DNA of 64,000 bases from Prescottella agglutinans (GTDB lineage Bacteria; Actinomycetota; Actinomycetes; Mycobacteriales; Mycobacteriaceae), in contig NZ_RKLP01000005.1 in assembly GCF_004011865.1 (NCBI RefSeq), positions 186,001 to 250,000 on the forward strand, written 5' to 3'. The position numbers and the translations under genes were made by a program. Shown in pieces: positions 19,373 to 29,337 of the stretch. The notes beneath the pieces were generated by a model that made no database searches, was not told where the DNA came from, and saw nothing but the letters and a program-made list of their open reading frames with translations. The stretch's first letter is position 1; each line of letters opens with the position of its first letter.

Positions 19373-20396
19373 TGCTTTCCTTCTCCCATCGCGGCGAGTC
19401 CGGCGGCCACGAGCGGTTCGACGGCCTGGTACGCCTGCGCGAAACCGTCACCGGTCGTGGCGCCCTCCCGGTGGCGGTGCGTGATGCCCTCGGCGATGAC
19501 GGCGAGCTTGAAGTTGGCCAGGCCCAGGTAGAAGCCCCAGTGGTCGAGGCTCCGCTCGGTCACGGTGGCGTACTTCTGCGCGATCTCGTCCGGGGACGGC
19601 AGCCTGGGGCTGGTCCACGCCGCGGGCTCGCCGAGGATGACGTCCAGTGCCGGATGCCGGTAGACGCACATCTGCGCCAGGTCGGTGAGGGGGTCACCGA
19701 GCGTCGACATCTCCCAGTCGACCACCGCGACGACGCGTCCCGGATCGTCGGCGGCGACGAGGGTGTTGTCGATCCGGTAGTCGCCGTGCACGATCGCCGC
19801 CTGCGAACTGGCCGGGATCGCATGCTCCAGGAGGGAGTGCAGGCGCTCGAGGTCGCGCAGTTCACGGGTCTTGACCCGCTCCCACTGGCGCGCCCACAGC
19901 GCCACCTGCCGGGACAGGTAGCCGTCGGGACGGCCGAACGCCTCGAGCCCCACCTCGCGGTGGTCGACGGCGTGCAGGGCGGCGAGAACGCGCACCAGTT
20001 CGTCCACGCACGAGTCGATCTCGACGCTCGTGAGGGTGTCGAGATCGTCGACGGTGCGGATCACCCGACCGTTCACGAATCCGGTGACGGCGAACGGCGC
20101 GCCCATCACGGACTCGTCGTCGCACAGCGCCACGGTGGGCGCGACCGGGACCGGGGATGCCTGCAGCGCGGCGCACACCCGGAACTCGCGGGCGACGTCG
20201 TGCGCGGACGGCGTCAGTCCCGCGGTCGGGGGCCGCCGCAGCACCCACTGCGAGGCGTCGTCGAACACCTTGAAGGTGAGGTTGGACTTGCCGCCGGAGA
20301 TCAGTTCGGCGCGCAGTGCGCCCGCGGTGGGAACCCCGGAATCGTCGAAGAAGCGTTGCAGCGCATCCAGATCGAGCCCGTCGAGGCGTGCCGTCG

Positions 20397-20400
<4 letters not shown>
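19369..20400 (-). CDS. Aminoglycoside-phosphotransferase-like kinase linked to acyl-CoA dehydrogenase
   Basis: 343 residues of the APH/choline-kinase fold. Catalytic loop VHGDYRIDN and metal-binding DWEMSTLGDP are intact. Proteins of this subgroup are fused or linked to acyl-CoA dehydrogenases; in animals ACAD10/11 act with such kinase domains on 4-hydroxy fatty acids, phosphorylating the hydroxyl group before elimination. The four-base overlaps with both neighbours support one pathway. It is not an antibiotic-resistance gene by context. Confidence 0.85.
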
Positions 20401-21611
<1,211 letters not shown>

Positions 21612-21631
21612 GTCACACCTCCACGTCTCCC

Positions 21632-21651
21632 GACCGAACGATCGCTCGGTC
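21632..21651. promoter_or_regulatory. TetR-type operator upstream of the acyl-CoA dehydrogenase operon
   Basis: GACCGAACGATCGCTCGGTC is a 20-bp dyad with one mismatched pair, centred on CGATCG. It lies 21 bp before the acyl-CoA dehydrogenase start and just after the TetR gene at 21706, whose product is the obvious candidate. Confidence 0.7.
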
Positions 21652-21705
21652 GCAAGTACGGTCGCACAGTCCCGGCGATCGGTCAAGGGCGGGCGGTCGA
21701 GCGGG

Positions 21706-22317
21706 TCAGCGAGCGCCGACCGCTCCCCGAGCGATCTCGAGGTATCGCTCCACCAATTCGCCCGGCGTCAGCGGCCCGTCGGGGCGGTACCAACCGGCCA
21801 CCGCGACACACATGGTCGTGACGGCCCTGCTCGCGTCGCCCGGGTACGGCGTGCGGAAGGAACCGTCCCGCACCCCGGCCTCGACGATCGTGTCGAGGAT
21901 CCGCTGCTGCTCGTCCCGCATGCCGACGTATTCCGCGCGGACCTCCGGTTCCATGCTGCGCATCTCGGTCGACGCGACGAACGCCTGCTCGCGCCGGAAC
22001 ATGTGGAAGCGCAGCAGCGATTCGACGACGGCGTCGAACTGCTCGCTCGGCGAGGGGCCGGCTTCGGCGAGGGCGCACCGGGTGCGGTCGAGCAGGTCGG
22101 ACATGACGACGCGCATGAGACCCGCCAGCATCGCCTGCTTCGACGGGTAGTGGTGGTACAGCCCGGGCACCGACAATCCGGCGCGCGCCGCGACCTCCCG
22201 GATCGACGCCCCCTCGTACCCGCGTTCGGCGAACATCTCCAGCGCCGCGACCAACGGCCCGGGCAGGGTCGTCGCCCCGTAGTGCCGCCAGGAGCCAGGT
22301 ACCGCGTCGGATGTCAT
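21706..22317 (-). CDS. TetR-family regulator of the acyl-CoA dehydrogenase operon
   Basis: 203 residues with helix-turn-helix ASIREVAARAGLSVPGLYHH near residues 36-55 and a TetR_C-type ligand domain. The frame opens at 22431, but MTSDAVPGSW from ATG 22317 fits the family, and the upstream part falls in the palindrome-rich promoter. It is followed by the operator and the acyl-CoA dehydrogenase operon, and is divergent from the extradiol dioxygenase. An acyl-CoA ligand is inferred from context. Confidence 0.8.
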   Translation of the reverse strand: MTSDAVPGSWRHYGATTLPGPLVAALEMFAERGYEGASIREVAARAGLSVPGLYHHYPSKQAMLAGLMRVVMSDLLDRTRCALAEAGPSPSEQFDAVVESLLRFHMFRREQAFVASTEMRSMEPEVRAEYVGMRDEQQRILDTIVEAGVRDGSFRTPYPGDASRAVTTMCVAVAGWYRPDGPLTPGELVERYLEIARGAVGAR

Positions 22318-22376
22318 ACCCACACCGTATTCACGCGGTCGCCCGATCGTGCCGAGCCCACCCTCTCCGACCCCCG

Positions 22377-22418
22377 CGAATATTCGTAGGTATTGCCAAC
22401 GATTGGCATACACGTGTA
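22377..22418. promoter_or_regulatory. Cluster of three palindromes in the TetR/dioxygenase divergent promoter
   Basis: CGAATATTCG (22377-22386), TGCCAA-CGA-TTGGCA (22394-22408) and TACACGTGTA (22409-22418) follow one another within 42 bp. All are perfect dyads and lie 45-86 bp before the dioxygenase start. Confidence 0.5.
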
Positions 22419-22462
22419 ACTTCGCGAACACCCGTCCGCTGCATCACCCGAGGAGGTCGACG

Positions 22463-23389
22463 ATGATCCAGGAACTGTCGTACATCGGAATCGCATCACC
22501 GAGATTCGAGGAGTGGCGCGCCTACGGCACCGCCCAACTGGGCGCCAGGATGGCCGACGACGGACCCGACGGCGCCGTCCGTCTCGCGGTCGACGACGTC
22601 GACTACCGGATCGCGATCCATCCCGGCGACCACGACGAGTTCCGCTACGCAGGTTGGGGTCTGGCGAACGAGACGGATCTGCGGCAGTTCGTCGCCGGTC
22701 TCCGGGACCGCGGCGTCGACGTCCACGCGGGCGACGACGCCCTGGCCGCCGAGCGTCAGGTCGCCGAATTGGTGTGGTTCGAGGACCCGTGGGGCATCCG
22801 GCACGAGCTGAGCTGGGGGAAGCGCGCCACTCCCCTCTCCTTCACGCCCGGACGGCCGATGCGCGGCGGATTCGTCACGGGCGATCAGGGCCTCGGTCAC
22901 GTCGTGTTCCAGGTGCCGGATCTGCAGGAAGCCGATCGTTTCTACGTCGACGTCCTCGGATTCCGGCTGTCGGACCGCATCTCGACCGACCGGTACACCG
23001 TGCGCTTCTATCACGTCAACGGACGCCACCACTCGCTCGCACTCAGCGAACTGCCCGGATTCGTCGGCTTCAACCACCTGATGCTCGAGGTCGAGCACCT
23101 GGACGACCTCGGCACCGCGATGGATCTCGTCCACGAGACCGGCACCGAGGTCGTGCAGACGCTGGGCCGGCACACCAACGACCTCATGACGTCGATCTAC
23201 ATCGACACGCCGTCGGGGATGCAGATCGAGTACGGGCACGGCGGCCTGGTGGTCGACGACCTCAGCTGGGTGGCGCGCACCTACGACCGGCCCAGCTACT
23301 GGGGGCATCGCCGCCCGGCCGGCACCCGGTCACGGGTTCCCGGGATCGTCCGACCCGTGGAGCCGCGCCCGGTGCCCGCCGTCGTCTGA
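22463..23389 (+). CDS. Extradiol ring-cleavage dioxygenase (BphC-like, VOC superfamily)
   Basis: 308 residues in two vicinal-oxygen-chelate domains. The C-terminal catalytic domain has the three iron ligands expected for type I extradiol dioxygenases: His146 (GLGHVVFQV), His205 (GFNHLMLEV) and Glu256 (MQIEYGHGG). It opens the ring of a catechol-type substrate beside a hydroxyl group. Start at ATG 22463 behind GAGGAGG. No ring-hydroxylating or hydrolase gene is adjacent, so the substrate (biphenyl-, steroid- or lignin-derived) is open. Confidence 0.88.
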   Translation: MIQELSYIGIASPRFEEWRAYGTAQLGARMADDGPDGAVRLAVDDVDYRIAIHPGDHDEFRYAGWGLANETDLRQFVAGLRDRGVDVHAGDDALAAERQVAELVWFEDPWGIRHELSWGKRATPLSFTPGRPMRGGFVTGDQGLGHVVFQVPDLQEADRFYVDVLGFRLSDRISTDRYTVRFYHVNGRHHSLALSELPGFVGFNHLMLEVEHLDDLGTAMDLVHETGTEVVQTLGRHTNDLMTSIYIDTPSGMQIEYGHGGLVVDDLSWVARTYDRPSYWGHRRPAGTRSRVPGIVRPVEPRPVPAVV

Positions 23390-23405
23390 CACGCTTCGGT
23401 CGGCG

Positions 23406-23870
23406 TCAGTCGCGACAACCCGTCGGCGCCTCGAGCGCCGAGATCGCCGCGGTGGCCTCGGCCAGCAGGGCGCGACGTTCCGGCGTCAGCGCACCGAAGA
23501 CGGCGGCCTCGACGTCGTCGAGCGCGCGATCGGCCTCGACGAGCAGCGCGCGTCCCTCGTCGGTGATCGACACGATCTGTCGGCGACGGTCCTCCGGATC
23601 GCGATTGCGTTCGACGTAGCGGGCCTTCTGCAGCGAGTCGAGGTAGGCGACGATGTCGCCCGGATCGAGCACGACCCGGGCCGCGAGGGCCTTCTGGTGG
23701 CACGGGCCGAGTTCGTTCAGGGTGCTGAGAATCGCGTGCTGATTGGGAAGCAACCCCACCTCGGAGAGCTTCTCCGCGTAGAACTGCCGAACCTTCCACG
23801 CAGCCTTGACGAACACGTATCCGAGCCGGTCCGCGAGGTGCGGTGTCTCGGAGTCACGGGCGGCAGGCAT
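23406..23870 (-). CDS. MarR-family regulator
   Basis: 154-residue winged-helix dimer. The recognition region QKALAARVVLDPGDIVAYLDSLQKARYVER with DPEDRRRQIVSITDEGRALL forms the wing. Convergent with the extradiol dioxygenase, 16 bp between stops. It ends with a Cys (GCRD) that could be redox active, but no second Cys pair is evident. Target unknown. Confidence 0.85.
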   Translation of the reverse strand: MPAARDSETPHLADRLGYVFVKAAWKVRQFYAEKLSEVGLLPNQHAILSTLNELGPCHQKALAARVVLDPGDIVAYLDSLQKARYVERNRDPEDRRRQIVSITDEGRALLVEADRALDDVEAAVFGALTPERRALLAEATAAISALEAPTGCRD

Positions 23871-23887
23871 GGAGCGAGTATAGAGAG

Positions 23888-23935
23888 GGCGACCCGCTCG
23901 ACCGCCGGTGACGACCGGCCGGCGAGCGGGTCGCC
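23888..23935 (-). terminator. Terminator after the inactive penicillin-binding lipoprotein
   Basis: 13-bp perfect arms GGCGACCCGCTCG and CGAGCGGGTCGCC with an inner GC-rich hairpin, two bases past the stop at 23938. Confidence 0.75.
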
Positions 23936-23937
23936 GC

Positions 23938-25620
23938 TCACCTCTCGACGGGCTTCGCCATCTCCCGCATCAGCAGGTCGGTCATCTTCAGCGCCCGGTC
24001 GCCGCCGTCGGCGTCGGCGACGAACACCGCGAAGGCGAGGTCGCCGCGGGAACCGAAGAACCAGCGATCGGTGTCGTTGCCCGACGCGATCCCCATCAGG
24101 TCGGGGTACTGCTTGAGGAACGACGCCGGACCTCTCTGCACGTTGTCGCGCATCGCGGCTCGCAGCTGATCGGTGACGTTCGCGGGCAGCGCGTCCTCGG
24201 CGTTCTTCGCGGTGGCCTGCTGCCCCTCGACGATCATCGGCATCGGGGCGCTGCCGCGGGCGACGGACGCCGCCACCATCGCGAGCCCGAACGGGCTCAC
24301 CTGCGGCTCGGTTCCGTTCTTGGACTGCATCACCTGGTCGACCCCCGACTGCGACGCCGTCAGCACCGCGGTCTCCGGGTCCAGCCCGGGCATCTCGTAG
24401 TCGAGTCCGATGCCGAGCTGCCGTCCGGCGCGCTCGAGGTCGTCGTCGCTCACCTTCCCCGGTTCGACTCCCGCCTGTGCGGCGGCCGCCTGCCGCACCA
24501 GGTCCAGCGAGTTGCCGGCCGGGTACAGCCCGGTGAAGGCCACGGGCCCCTGTTCGATCGCCTGATTGTTCTGGGCCGCAACGACAACCGCGCCGGTCGA
24601 CGGCCGGATCGCGACGATCGCGGCCGGGGTGCCGACGCTGACGACGGCGTTCTCGGCGGCCAGCTGCAGCCCCGAGTCGAGGGTGGCCTTGATGTCCGGC
24701 CCGGGCGGCCCCTGGTAGCCCACCTGCTGCTGCATCGCGCCGTCCGGTTCGACGACGTTGACGGCCCAGCCGGCGGTGGCGTCGCGGTTCATCTGCCACA
24801 CGGTGCGCAGCGGATCGAGCAGCGGCGTGACGATCCGGCGGTCGGTGGTGATGAGCTTCGGCTGCTTGTCGACCACGACGCCGGGGATGCCGGCGAGGTC
24901 CTTCTCCAGGTACTGGTAGTCCTGGTCGCGCAGCAGGACCGCAACCACCTTCTCCCCCGGCTTCGCGGCCATCTCCTGGCGCATCGAGTCCCCGGTCACG
25001 AGCGGGGCCACGGGCTCGAGGGCCTTCGCGACGCGGTCGGTGGTGGCGACCGGGTCCGGCATCGACGCCGGGTCGAGGGTGATCGCGTTGATGGTCTGCT
25101 CCGCCATCAGCGGATGCCCCGTGCCGTCGAACACGAGCGGCGGCGCCGCATCGGTACGGTCGTACCGAACCGTTCTGCCGTGACCGAGCGGCGGCGCGAG
25201 GAGCGTGGGGTCCCAGGAGACGCGCCACCCCACCGACAGCTTCTTGACGCCGCCGTCGGTGTAGTAGCTCCAATCCTTCCCTTCGCCGAAGTTCCACGCG
25301 GCGTCGACGGTGAAGAACCCGGAGTCGCCGTTGAGCTCCATGAACTGGGCGAGGGTCCACTGGGAGTGCTCGGCATCGAGGCCGTCGAACATCTGCTGGA
25401 TGGATTCCTCGGCCGCGTTGGGGTACGACGTGAGCGCGGCGGCGGCCTCGGCGTCCCGATCGTTGAGGGCCTGTACGAATCCGGAGACCACCGACTGCGC
25501 ACTCTCGTCGGACTTCTGGCCCACACAGGACACGAGTGCAACCGCCAGCACCGCCACGAGCCCGAGCGGCAGGGCAATCACACGACTGCGCCGGACGCGG
25601 GGCGACGCTCGGAAACCCAT
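23938..25620 (-). CDS. Penicillin-binding lipoprotein lacking all three catalytic motifs
   Basis: 560 residues. The N-terminus is a lipoprotein signal with LVSC (Cys32), then an NTF2-like MecA_N domain and a transpeptidase-like domain. It is clearly a paralogue of the gene at 25754-27502: both share PAAIVA.RPSTGAV, TGLYP.G and RGDLAFAVFVA-type segments. However, the active-site Ser-x-x-Lys has become Asn370 and Asp373 (PAGNSLDL), the segment holding the second motif is deleted, and the KTG region reads GIASGNDTDRW. It cannot acylate with beta-lactam or cross-link peptidoglycan. It is full length with an intact frame, so it is probably a regulatory or structural pseudoenzyme rather than a pseudogene. 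GGGAGG precedes ATG 25620. Confidence 0.85.
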   Translation of the reverse strand: MGFRASPRVRRSRVIALPLGLVAVLAVALVSCVGQKSDESAQSVVSGFVQALNDRDAEAAAALTSYPNAAEESIQQMFDGLDAEHSQWTLAQFMELNGDSGFFTVDAAWNFGEGKDWSYYTDGGVKKLSVGWRVSWDPTLLAPPLGHGRTVRYDRTDAAPPLVFDGTGHPLMAEQTINAITLDPASMPDPVATTDRVAKALEPVAPLVTGDSMRQEMAAKPGEKVVAVLLRDQDYQYLEKDLAGIPGVVVDKQPKLITTDRRIVTPLLDPLRTVWQMNRDATAGWAVNVVEPDGAMQQQVGYQGPPGPDIKATLDSGLQLAAENAVVSVGTPAAIVAIRPSTGAVVVAAQNNQAIEQGPVAFTGLYPAGNSLDLVRQAAAAQAGVEPGKVSDDDLERAGRQLGIGLDYEMPGLDPETAVLTASQSGVDQVMQSKNGTEPQVSPFGLAMVAASVARGSAPMPMIVEGQQATAKNAEDALPANVTDQLRAAMRDNVQRGPASFLKQYPDLMGIASGNDTDRWFFGSRGDLAFAVFVADADGGDRALKMTDLLMREMAKPVER

Positions 25621-25753
25621 GGCCACAATCCTCCCGTTTGTCACTTGCGTAACAAGCACGGATCGCCTACGAAGAAGTCACGATTGCGCCACCGGCGCAA
25701 CTTTCCGATACCTCCCCGTTACCCCGTGGGCCCCGACCCGGAACCGCGTGACG

Positions 25754-27502
25754 CTACCGCAGGAATCGACCGGCAGCGTCCAACGCGGGTCCCGAACTAT
25801 CCGCTCCCGCAACGAAAACCGCGAAAGCCAGATCCCCGTCGATGCCCACGAACCATCCGTGTGAATCTGTGCCATCACCGTACTCTGCGGTGCCCGTCTT
25901 GCCCGCTAGGTTGGGCAGATCGGCGAGAATCCTCGCGGTACCTTCCGTTACCGTCTCCCGCATCATCGCGCGCAGATCGTCGTCGACCTCGGCGGGCGCG
26001 GGGGCGACGACCCGGTCCGGGACCCCGGGGCGGCCGACCACCATCGTCGGCGCCGGTGTCGACCCGTGGGCGATGGACGCCGCGACGAGCGCCATCCCGA
26101 ACGGTGACGCCGTCACCGCCCCCTGCCCGATCGCCGACTCGACGCGCGCGGCGGGCGTCTCCGCGGGAGGGACGGTCCCGGTGACCGTCGTCAGCCCCGC
26201 GGTCACGTAGTCGACGCCCAGGCCGAACTGCTCGGCGGCCCGCGGCAGCGCGTCGGCGGGCAGCGAGACCGCGAGCCGGGCCATCGTCGTGTTGCACGAG
26301 TGCGCGAACGCCGTGTGCAGCGGGACCGGGCCGAGGTCGAAGTTGTCGTCGTTGGGGATCTGCCGGCCCTCGACATTCTCGGTGCCCGGGCACGGCAGCA
26401 CCGTGTCGGGCGTGACCTTCCCGGCCTGCAGCGCAGCCGACGTCGTCACCGTCTTGAACGTGGACCCGGGCGGATACAGGCCGGTGAGGGCGATCGCCCC
26501 CTGCGCATCGGCGGGTGCGTTCTGCGCGACGGCGAGCACCGCGCCGGTCGACGGCCGCAGCGCCACGATCGCCGCCGGCTGCGGGACACCCGCGAGCGCG
26601 TTCTCGGCCGCCGTCTGCAGCTTCAGGTCCAGCGTGGTGTCGATGTTCGGGGCGGGGCTACCGTCCTGCCCGGCGATCCGCTGCGCGCTGCCGTCCGCCC
26701 TCACCATCTGTACCGCCCACCCGGCCGACGCGTCCTGTCCCTCCTGCCAGAGGCTCGCGAGATCGGCGAACACCGGCGACGCCAGCGCCTTGTCGACGGT
26801 GAGCAGCCGGGTCTGGTCCACCAGTTCCACGCCCGGGACCGCCGCCAACCGCGTCCGGATCGGCGCGATGTCGGATTCGCGCAACGTGACCGCCGTGACC
26901 GGCTTGCCGTCCGCCTTCGCGAAGTCGCCGCGCAGCGACTCGGCGGTGATCGTCGGGACGATCGGGGCGAGCAGCGGCGCCACCACAGCGGGGTCCGCCG
27001 ACGGATGCAGGTTCACCAGCGTGACCACCTGCTGCGTCATGACCGGCTGCCCGTCGCCCGCCCGCACCTGCGGCGGCCTCCCCGCCGTCGGGGTGAAGCG
27101 CACCGTCGAATCGGCGTCGAGCCCGGGCACCAGCAGCCCGGGATCCCACGAAAGCCGTTGCCCACCGGAGACGTTCACGACCGCCCCCTCGGTGGAGTAG
27201 CGCCATTCCCTGCCGTCCCCGAAGTCCCAGTCCGCGTCGAGGGTGAACGAGTCACCGCCCTGCGCGACGGTGAAACTGTGCCCCTGCGCGGCGAGACCGT
27301 CGAACATCGCGCCGATCGCGGCCGACGCGGCCGCCGGGTCCGTGGTCAGATCCGCGGCCGCCTGGACGTCCCCGCTCGCGAGGGCGTCCGCGAACCGCTG
27401 CTCCGGGGAGGGGTCGTTCCCACCGCATCCGGACAGCACCAGAGCGGACGCGGCGGCCAGGACGATCAGGTTCGTGCGGGGGCCGGAGCGCAGCGGAGAC
27501 AT
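25754..27502 (-). CDS. Penicillin-binding lipoprotein with MecA_N domain (PBP-lipo type)
   Basis: 582-residue class B transpeptidase anchored outside the membrane through lipobox LSGC (Cys26). The MecA_N-like domain spans about residues 30-145. The catalytic motifs are intact: Ser347-x-x-Lys350 (PPGSTFK), Ser402-Cys-Asn404 and Lys535-Thr-Gly (GKTGTAEYGDG). It cross-links peptidoglycan peptides. The mycobacterial counterpart is called PBP-lipo. Transcribed ahead of the inactive paralogue, with 133 bp between them. Confidence 0.9.
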   Translation of the reverse strand: MSPLRSGPRTNLIVLAAASALVLSGCGGNDPSPEQRFADALASGDVQAAADLTTDPAAASAAIGAMFDGLAAQGHSFTVAQGGDSFTLDADWDFGDGREWRYSTEGAVVNVSGGQRLSWDPGLLVPGLDADSTVRFTPTAGRPPQVRAGDGQPVMTQQVVTLVNLHPSADPAVVAPLLAPIVPTITAESLRGDFAKADGKPVTAVTLRESDIAPIRTRLAAVPGVELVDQTRLLTVDKALASPVFADLASLWQEGQDASAGWAVQMVRADGSAQRIAGQDGSPAPNIDTTLDLKLQTAAENALAGVPQPAAIVALRPSTGAVLAVAQNAPADAQGAIALTGLYPPGSTFKTVTTSAALQAGKVTPDTVLPCPGTENVEGRQIPNDDNFDLGPVPLHTAFAHSCNTTMARLAVSLPADALPRAAEQFGLGVDYVTAGLTTVTGTVPPAETPAARVESAIGQGAVTASPFGMALVAASIAHGSTPAPTMVVGRPGVPDRVVAPAPAEVDDDLRAMMRETVTEGTARILADLPNLAGKTGTAEYGDGTDSHGWFVGIDGDLAFAVFVAGADSSGPALDAAGRFLR

Positions 27503-27559
27503 GCCCTCGCATGATGCCCGACCCGCGGGCGGTTCGCCGCCCGTGCCGCGCCCGGTGGC

Positions 27560-28588
27560 TCAGCCGATCGCCGGTAGCCGGACGACCTGTCCGGCATAGG
27601 CCAATCCGGCACCGAAGCCGAGGAGCAGCGCGGTGTCGCCGGGGCGGGCGCCGCCGGACCTGAGGAGTTGTTCCATCGCCATCGGGATCGACGCCGCGCT
27701 GGTGTTGCCCGTCTCGACGATGTCGCGGGCCACCGCGACGGTGTCGGGCAGTCCGAGCGTCCGGATCAGGGCGTCGGTGATGCGACTGTTCGCCTGGTGC
27801 GGCACGAAGGCGTCCAGGTCGTCGGCCGTGACTCCGGCCTTGTCGAGAGCATCCCGGCACGCCTTCTCCAGGAAGGTCACCGCCCACCGGAACACGGCCT
27901 GACCGTTCATCCGGATGTAGGGCCGCTCCGCGTCCGAGCCGCGCTCCTCGACCTCGGCGAAGAACTGCTGGAAGTCCTTGTCCTGCTTGATCGCCGCGGT
28001 CTGGCTGCCGTCCGATCCCCACGCGGCGGGACCGATACCCTCCGCCTCGGCGGGACCCACCACGACCGCGCCGGCACCGTCGGCGAAGATGAACGCGCAG
28101 GTCCGGTCGGTCTGATCGAGCAGGTCGGACAGCCGCTCCACGCCGATCACCAGGACGTGCCGCGCCTGCCCGGCGCGGACCAGGCTCGCAGCGTTGCCGA
28201 GCGCGTAGCAGAAGCCCGCGCAACCGGCGGAGATGTCATAGGCCGCGGTGTCGTGCATGCCGAGTTCGGTGGCCACCACCGCGCCGGCCGACGGCCCCAG
28301 CACCATCTGCGACGACGTCGCCAGCACGACCGCGTCGATCTGTTCGGCCTCGACACCCGCGGCGGCGAGCGCGTCACGGGAGGCCGCGACACTCATGCTG
28401 ACGATGGTCTCGTCCGGATCGGCCCAGCGGCGGGCGGTGATCCCGGAACGGGTCCGGATCCACTCGTCCGACGAGTCGATCCGGTCGACGATCTCCGCGT
28501 TGGGCACGACGCGTCGGGGCCGATACGCCCCGAGACCCAGAAGGGCTGCGTGAGCGACAGGACTGGCGGTGGCGATGGGGGCAGGCAC
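27560..28588 (-). CDS. 3-oxoacyl-ACP synthase III-like protein (FabH family)
   Basis: 342 residues of the thiolase fold. The catalytic triad is Cys123 (SAGCAGF), His264 (VPHQAN) and Asn295 (ETGNTSAAS), as in FabH. It condenses an acyl-CoA with malonyl-ACP, or makes a related C-C or ester bond. Alone with a divergent TetR regulator and no other fatty-acid genes, it is more likely a specialised or second FabH than the housekeeping enzyme. Two operators lie just before its start. Confidence 0.87.
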   Translation of the reverse strand: MPAPIATASPVAHAALLGLGAYRPRRVVPNAEIVDRIDSSDEWIRTRSGITARRWADPDETIVSMSVAASRDALAAAGVEAEQIDAVVLATSSQMVLGPSAGAVVATELGMHDTAAYDISAGCAGFCYALGNAASLVRAGQARHVLVIGVERLSDLLDQTDRTCAFIFADGAGAVVVGPAEAEGIGPAAWGSDGSQTAAIKQDKDFQQFFAEVEERGSDAERPYIRMNGQAVFRWAVTFLEKACRDALDKAGVTADDLDAFVPHQANSRITDALIRTLGLPDTVAVARDIVETGNTSAASIPMAMEQLLRSGGARPGDTALLLGFGAGLAYAGQVVRLPAIG

Positions 28589-28600
28589 GGCATCCTCTCC

Positions 28601-28652
28601 ATGTGAACCGATCGGTTCACATGGTTCGATCTAACATGAACCGATCGGTACA
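28601..28652. promoter_or_regulatory. Two TetR operators in the KAS III/TetR divergent promoter
   Basis: 28601-28622 is a perfect 22-bp palindrome built around GTGAACCGATCGGTTCAC. 28637-28652 repeats its core as TGAACCGATCGGTACA with one mismatched pair. They are 34 bp apart centre to centre, between the KAS III start (28588) and the TetR start (28675), so one dimer pair can control both directions. Confidence 0.8.
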
Positions 28653-28674
28653 CACAAGCCCGGAGGGAACCCGC

Positions 28675-29295
28675 ATGACCGCCCCACGACCGCGAGCTCG
28701 ACTGCTCACGAGCACGATCGCCGTGGTGCAGGAGCACGGGGTGCACGCCGCCGGACTGACCGAGCTGCTCAAACGAAGCAATGCGTCGCGCAACTCCCTC
28801 TACCAGCACTTCCCGGCCGGCAAGGGCCAACTCGTCGAAACGGCGGCGCGGATCGTGTCGCGCGTGGTGCATTCGCACGTGGCCGCGATGGCGGACAAGC
28901 TGGCGAGCACGCCTTCGGTGGCGCAGTGGCTGGACGAGCTCTTCGCGTTCTGGCTCGACCCGCTCGAGTCCAGCGAGTACCGACTCGGTTCGTTCATGAT
29001 GGCCGCGGCGCTGGACGAATCGGACCCGGCGGTGCAGGCCGCCGCCGGCCAGGCGTTCGACGACTGGACCACCCGGCTCGCGGACGGCATGGTGGCCGCC
29101 GGAATCGGACACGCCAGCGCGCGCTCCACGGCAGGGTTCGCACTGTCCGTGATCGAGGGCGCCATCGTGCAGAGCCGCGCGCTCGAGTCCAGCCGGCCGT
29201 TCGCCGATGCGCACGACCAACTCCGCATCCTGCTGGAACTTCACCTCGCGAAAACAAACCTCGAGGACGGTGGCACTCCGGTGCGAACGGAGTAA
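28675..29295 (+). CDS. TetR-family regulator divergent from the KAS III gene
   Basis: 206 residues with helix-turn-helix LTELLKRSNASRNSLYQHF (about residues 28-46), a variant typical of the AcrR/YxaF-like group. GGAGGG before ATG 28675 fixes the start; the earlier ATGs lie in the operators. It probably represses itself and the KAS III gene through the two palindromes. Confidence 0.85.
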   Translation: MTAPRPRARLLTSTIAVVQEHGVHAAGLTELLKRSNASRNSLYQHFPAGKGQLVETAARIVSRVVHSHVAAMADKLASTPSVAQWLDELFAFWLDPLESSEYRLGSFMMAAALDESDPAVQAAAGQAFDDWTTRLADGMVAAGIGHASARSTAGFALSVIEGAIVQSRALESSRPFADAHDQLRILLELHLAKTNLEDGGTPVRTE

Positions 29296-29337
29296 TCATG
29301 TAATCAGTGCAAGCAGATCGACCCGAGGAGGACGATC

